Shown one piece after another: positions 63,032-64,000 of a DNA stretch of 64,000 nucleotides. This DNA comes from Hymenobacter sp. J193 (GTDB taxonomy: Bacteria > Bacteroidota > Bacteroidia > Cytophagales > Hymenobacteraceae), in NCBI RefSeq assembly GCF_024700075.1, contig NZ_JAJONE010000007.1:62001-126000 (forward strand), read 5' to 3'. Under the pieces are notes generated by a model, which did no database searches, was not told the origin of the DNA, and was given only the letters and a program-made list of their open reading frames with translations. A program made the translations under genes and the position numbers. Every line of letters begins with the position of its first letter. Within the stretch, counting starts at the first letter, position 1.

Positions 63032-64000
63032 TGGTAGCGAGTGTATCCAGGCGCTGCAACGCCTGGGAGCGAAGTGTCGGGCTGCTGGCGGGCTGGTTGC
63101 TGCTGGTGCCCGCCTACGCCCAGCAAGGCAAGCTCAACCACGGCCTGACCGCCCCCCAGGACCCGGCCACGCTGCCCCGCTCCCGCACGGCCGTGGTGAT
63201 GCCCGTGCGCAAAGCCAAAGTGCCCGCGCGGGCGCTGCTGACGCCGTTAGCGGAAGATGGGTTTCAACTAAACGAGGGCTGGGAACTGGCTTCGGCCAAC
63301 GATGTCAGTACCCCGGCGGCGCAGGTGAGCCGGCCGGGCCTGAATACGGGCAGCTGGTACAACGCCACTGTGCCCGGCATCGTGCTGACCACGCTGGTAG
63401 AGCAGGGCGTATACCCCGACCCGTTTTTTGGCCTGAATAACCTGGCCATTCCCGACACGCTCAGCCGCCAGGCGTGGTGGTACCGCCTGCGCTTCCGGGC
63501 GCCAAAAGGTCCGCGCGGCCGCCGGGCCTGGCTCGTATTCGAGGGCATCAACTACGCGGCCGATATCTGGCTGAACGGCCACCGGCTGGGTTCCATGAAG
63601 GGTGCTTTCCGCCGTGGCCGCTTCGACGCAACCAAGCTGCTCCGCGCCCACGGGGAAAACGTGCTGGCGGTGCGCGTGCAGCCCCCGCCGCACCCCGGCC
63701 GCCCGCACGAGGAGTCGGCCCGGAGCGGGCAGGGGCCCAACGGCGGGGTGCTGGCCCAGGATGGGCCCACGTTCATTGCCTCGGAAGGCTGGGACTGGAT
63801 GCCTGGCATCCGGGACCGGAATACCGGCCTCTGGCAGCCCGTGCGCCTGCGCTTCACTGGTTCCGTTACACTGCTCGATCCGCAGGTCATTACCGACCTG
63901 CCCCTGCCCGACACGACCCGCGCCGAGCTGACCGTGCGCGCCACCCTGCACAACGTCAGCCGCCGCGCGCAGCGCGTTACGGTAACGGGCCAGCTGGAAG
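63031..64000 (+). CDS. GH2 beta-mannosidase-type hydrolase, N-terminal part (runs off right edge)
   Basis: 323 residues are visible, open to the right edge. Signal peptide (GLLAGWLLLVPAYAQ) and GH2 sugar-binding domain: GFQLNEGWELASANDVSTPA, WYNATVPGIVLTTLVEQGVY, DPFFGLNNLAIPDTL, WWYRLRFRAPKGPRGRRAWL and LVFEGINYAADIWLNG. The P-G-T/I-V-L-T-T-L-V plus Y-P-D-P-F-F-G pattern is characteristic of exo-beta-mannosidases and exo-beta-glucosaminidases of GH2. The overlap with the preceding stop suggests the same operon. The catalytic domain lies beyond the window. Confidence 0.85.
   Translation, partial: MVASVSRRCNAWERSVGLLAGWLLLVPAYAQQGKLNHGLTAPQDPATLPRSRTAVVMPVRKAKVPARALLTPLAEDGFQLNEGWELASANDVSTPAAQVSRPGLNTGSWYNATVPGIVLTTLVEQGVYPDPFFGLNNLAIPDTLSRQAWWYRLRFRAPKGPRGRRAWLVFEGINYAADIWLNGHRLGSMKGAFRRGRFDATKLLRAHGENVLAVRVQPPPHPGRPHEESARSGQGPNGGVLAQDGPTFIASEGWDWMPGIRDRNTGLWQPVRLRFTGSVTLLDPQVITDLPLPDTTRAELTVRATLHNVSRRAQRVTVTGQLE

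Noticed and set aside
1..64000. tRNA or rRNA genes
   Set aside because: No rRNA signature and no convincing tRNA cloverleaf noticed; a covariance search was not possible.

Overview
The window looks like a member of the Bacteroidota, most probably a Hymenobacter-like Cytophagales bacterium. The evidence is GC-rich coding DNA, a SusC/SusD pair, secreted enzymes with type A type-IX-secretion C-termini, TAnnTTTG-type -7 promoter boxes, a LytS/LytTR two-component pair and Tn3-family elements with Bacteroidota-like promoters. The genus is inferred from overall style and could not be checked by a search.

Layout. 0-4 kb: the start of a GH92 alpha-mannosidase (running off the left edge), an exported alpha/beta hydrolase and a sensor kinase/LytTR regulator pair. 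4.36-9.67 kb: a complete Tn3-family transposon with 39-bp inverted repeats and a perfect 5-bp target duplication (TACAT), carrying an exported erythromycin-esterase-like passenger. 9.8-12.5 kb: the remains of another Tn3 element (tnpR plus a truncated tnpA) and an IS110-family element with a candidate bridge-RNA leader. 12.6-16.4 kb: a plasmid backbone with 16-bp iterons at exact 21-bp spacing, a Rep_3-type initiator, a small gene plus class-II-like Fic protein, and a ParA/small-partner partition pair. 16.8-20.2 kb: a TolB-like propeller lipoprotein and an exported YD-repeat gene broken by an IS5-type element and by a MITE with the same ends. 20.6-28.5 kb: a tight five-gene operon resembling the MoxR-vWA-beta-propeller ternary systems predicted to act in biological conflict. 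28.7-32.2 kb: small hypothetical genes. 32.2-36.65 kb: a second Tn3 element with perfect 38-bp ends carrying a DUF416-like passenger. 36.7-38.6 kb: a second ParA/partner pair beside an array of GTAGAGAA repeats. 39-39.7 kb: IS982 relic.

39.9-64 kb: a WG-repeat-like lipoprotein, a WGR-like/propeller protein, pyrC-pyrB on the minus strand behind a leader with an intrinsic terminator, and then a beta-mannan utilisation locus. That locus holds three GH26 mannanases, an AraC regulator, a Na+/solute symporter, a GH130 mannosylglucose phosphorylase, an AGE-type (cello/mannobiose) 2-epimerase, SusC/SusD, a surface lipoprotein, a DUF5060/GH5-like hydrolase and the start of a GH2 beta-mannosidase. In the inferred pathway GH26 enzymes cut mannan, SusCD and the symporter import mannobiose, the epimerase turns it into mannosyl-glucose, and GH130 phosphorolyses that to mannose-1-phosphate and glucose.

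The middle (about 10-39 kb) reads as one or two plasmids, either integrated in a chromosome or part of a large composite replicon. Five single-base indels in homopolymer runs interrupt four otherwise well-preserved genes, so residual consensus errors are a serious alternative to real pseudogenes.
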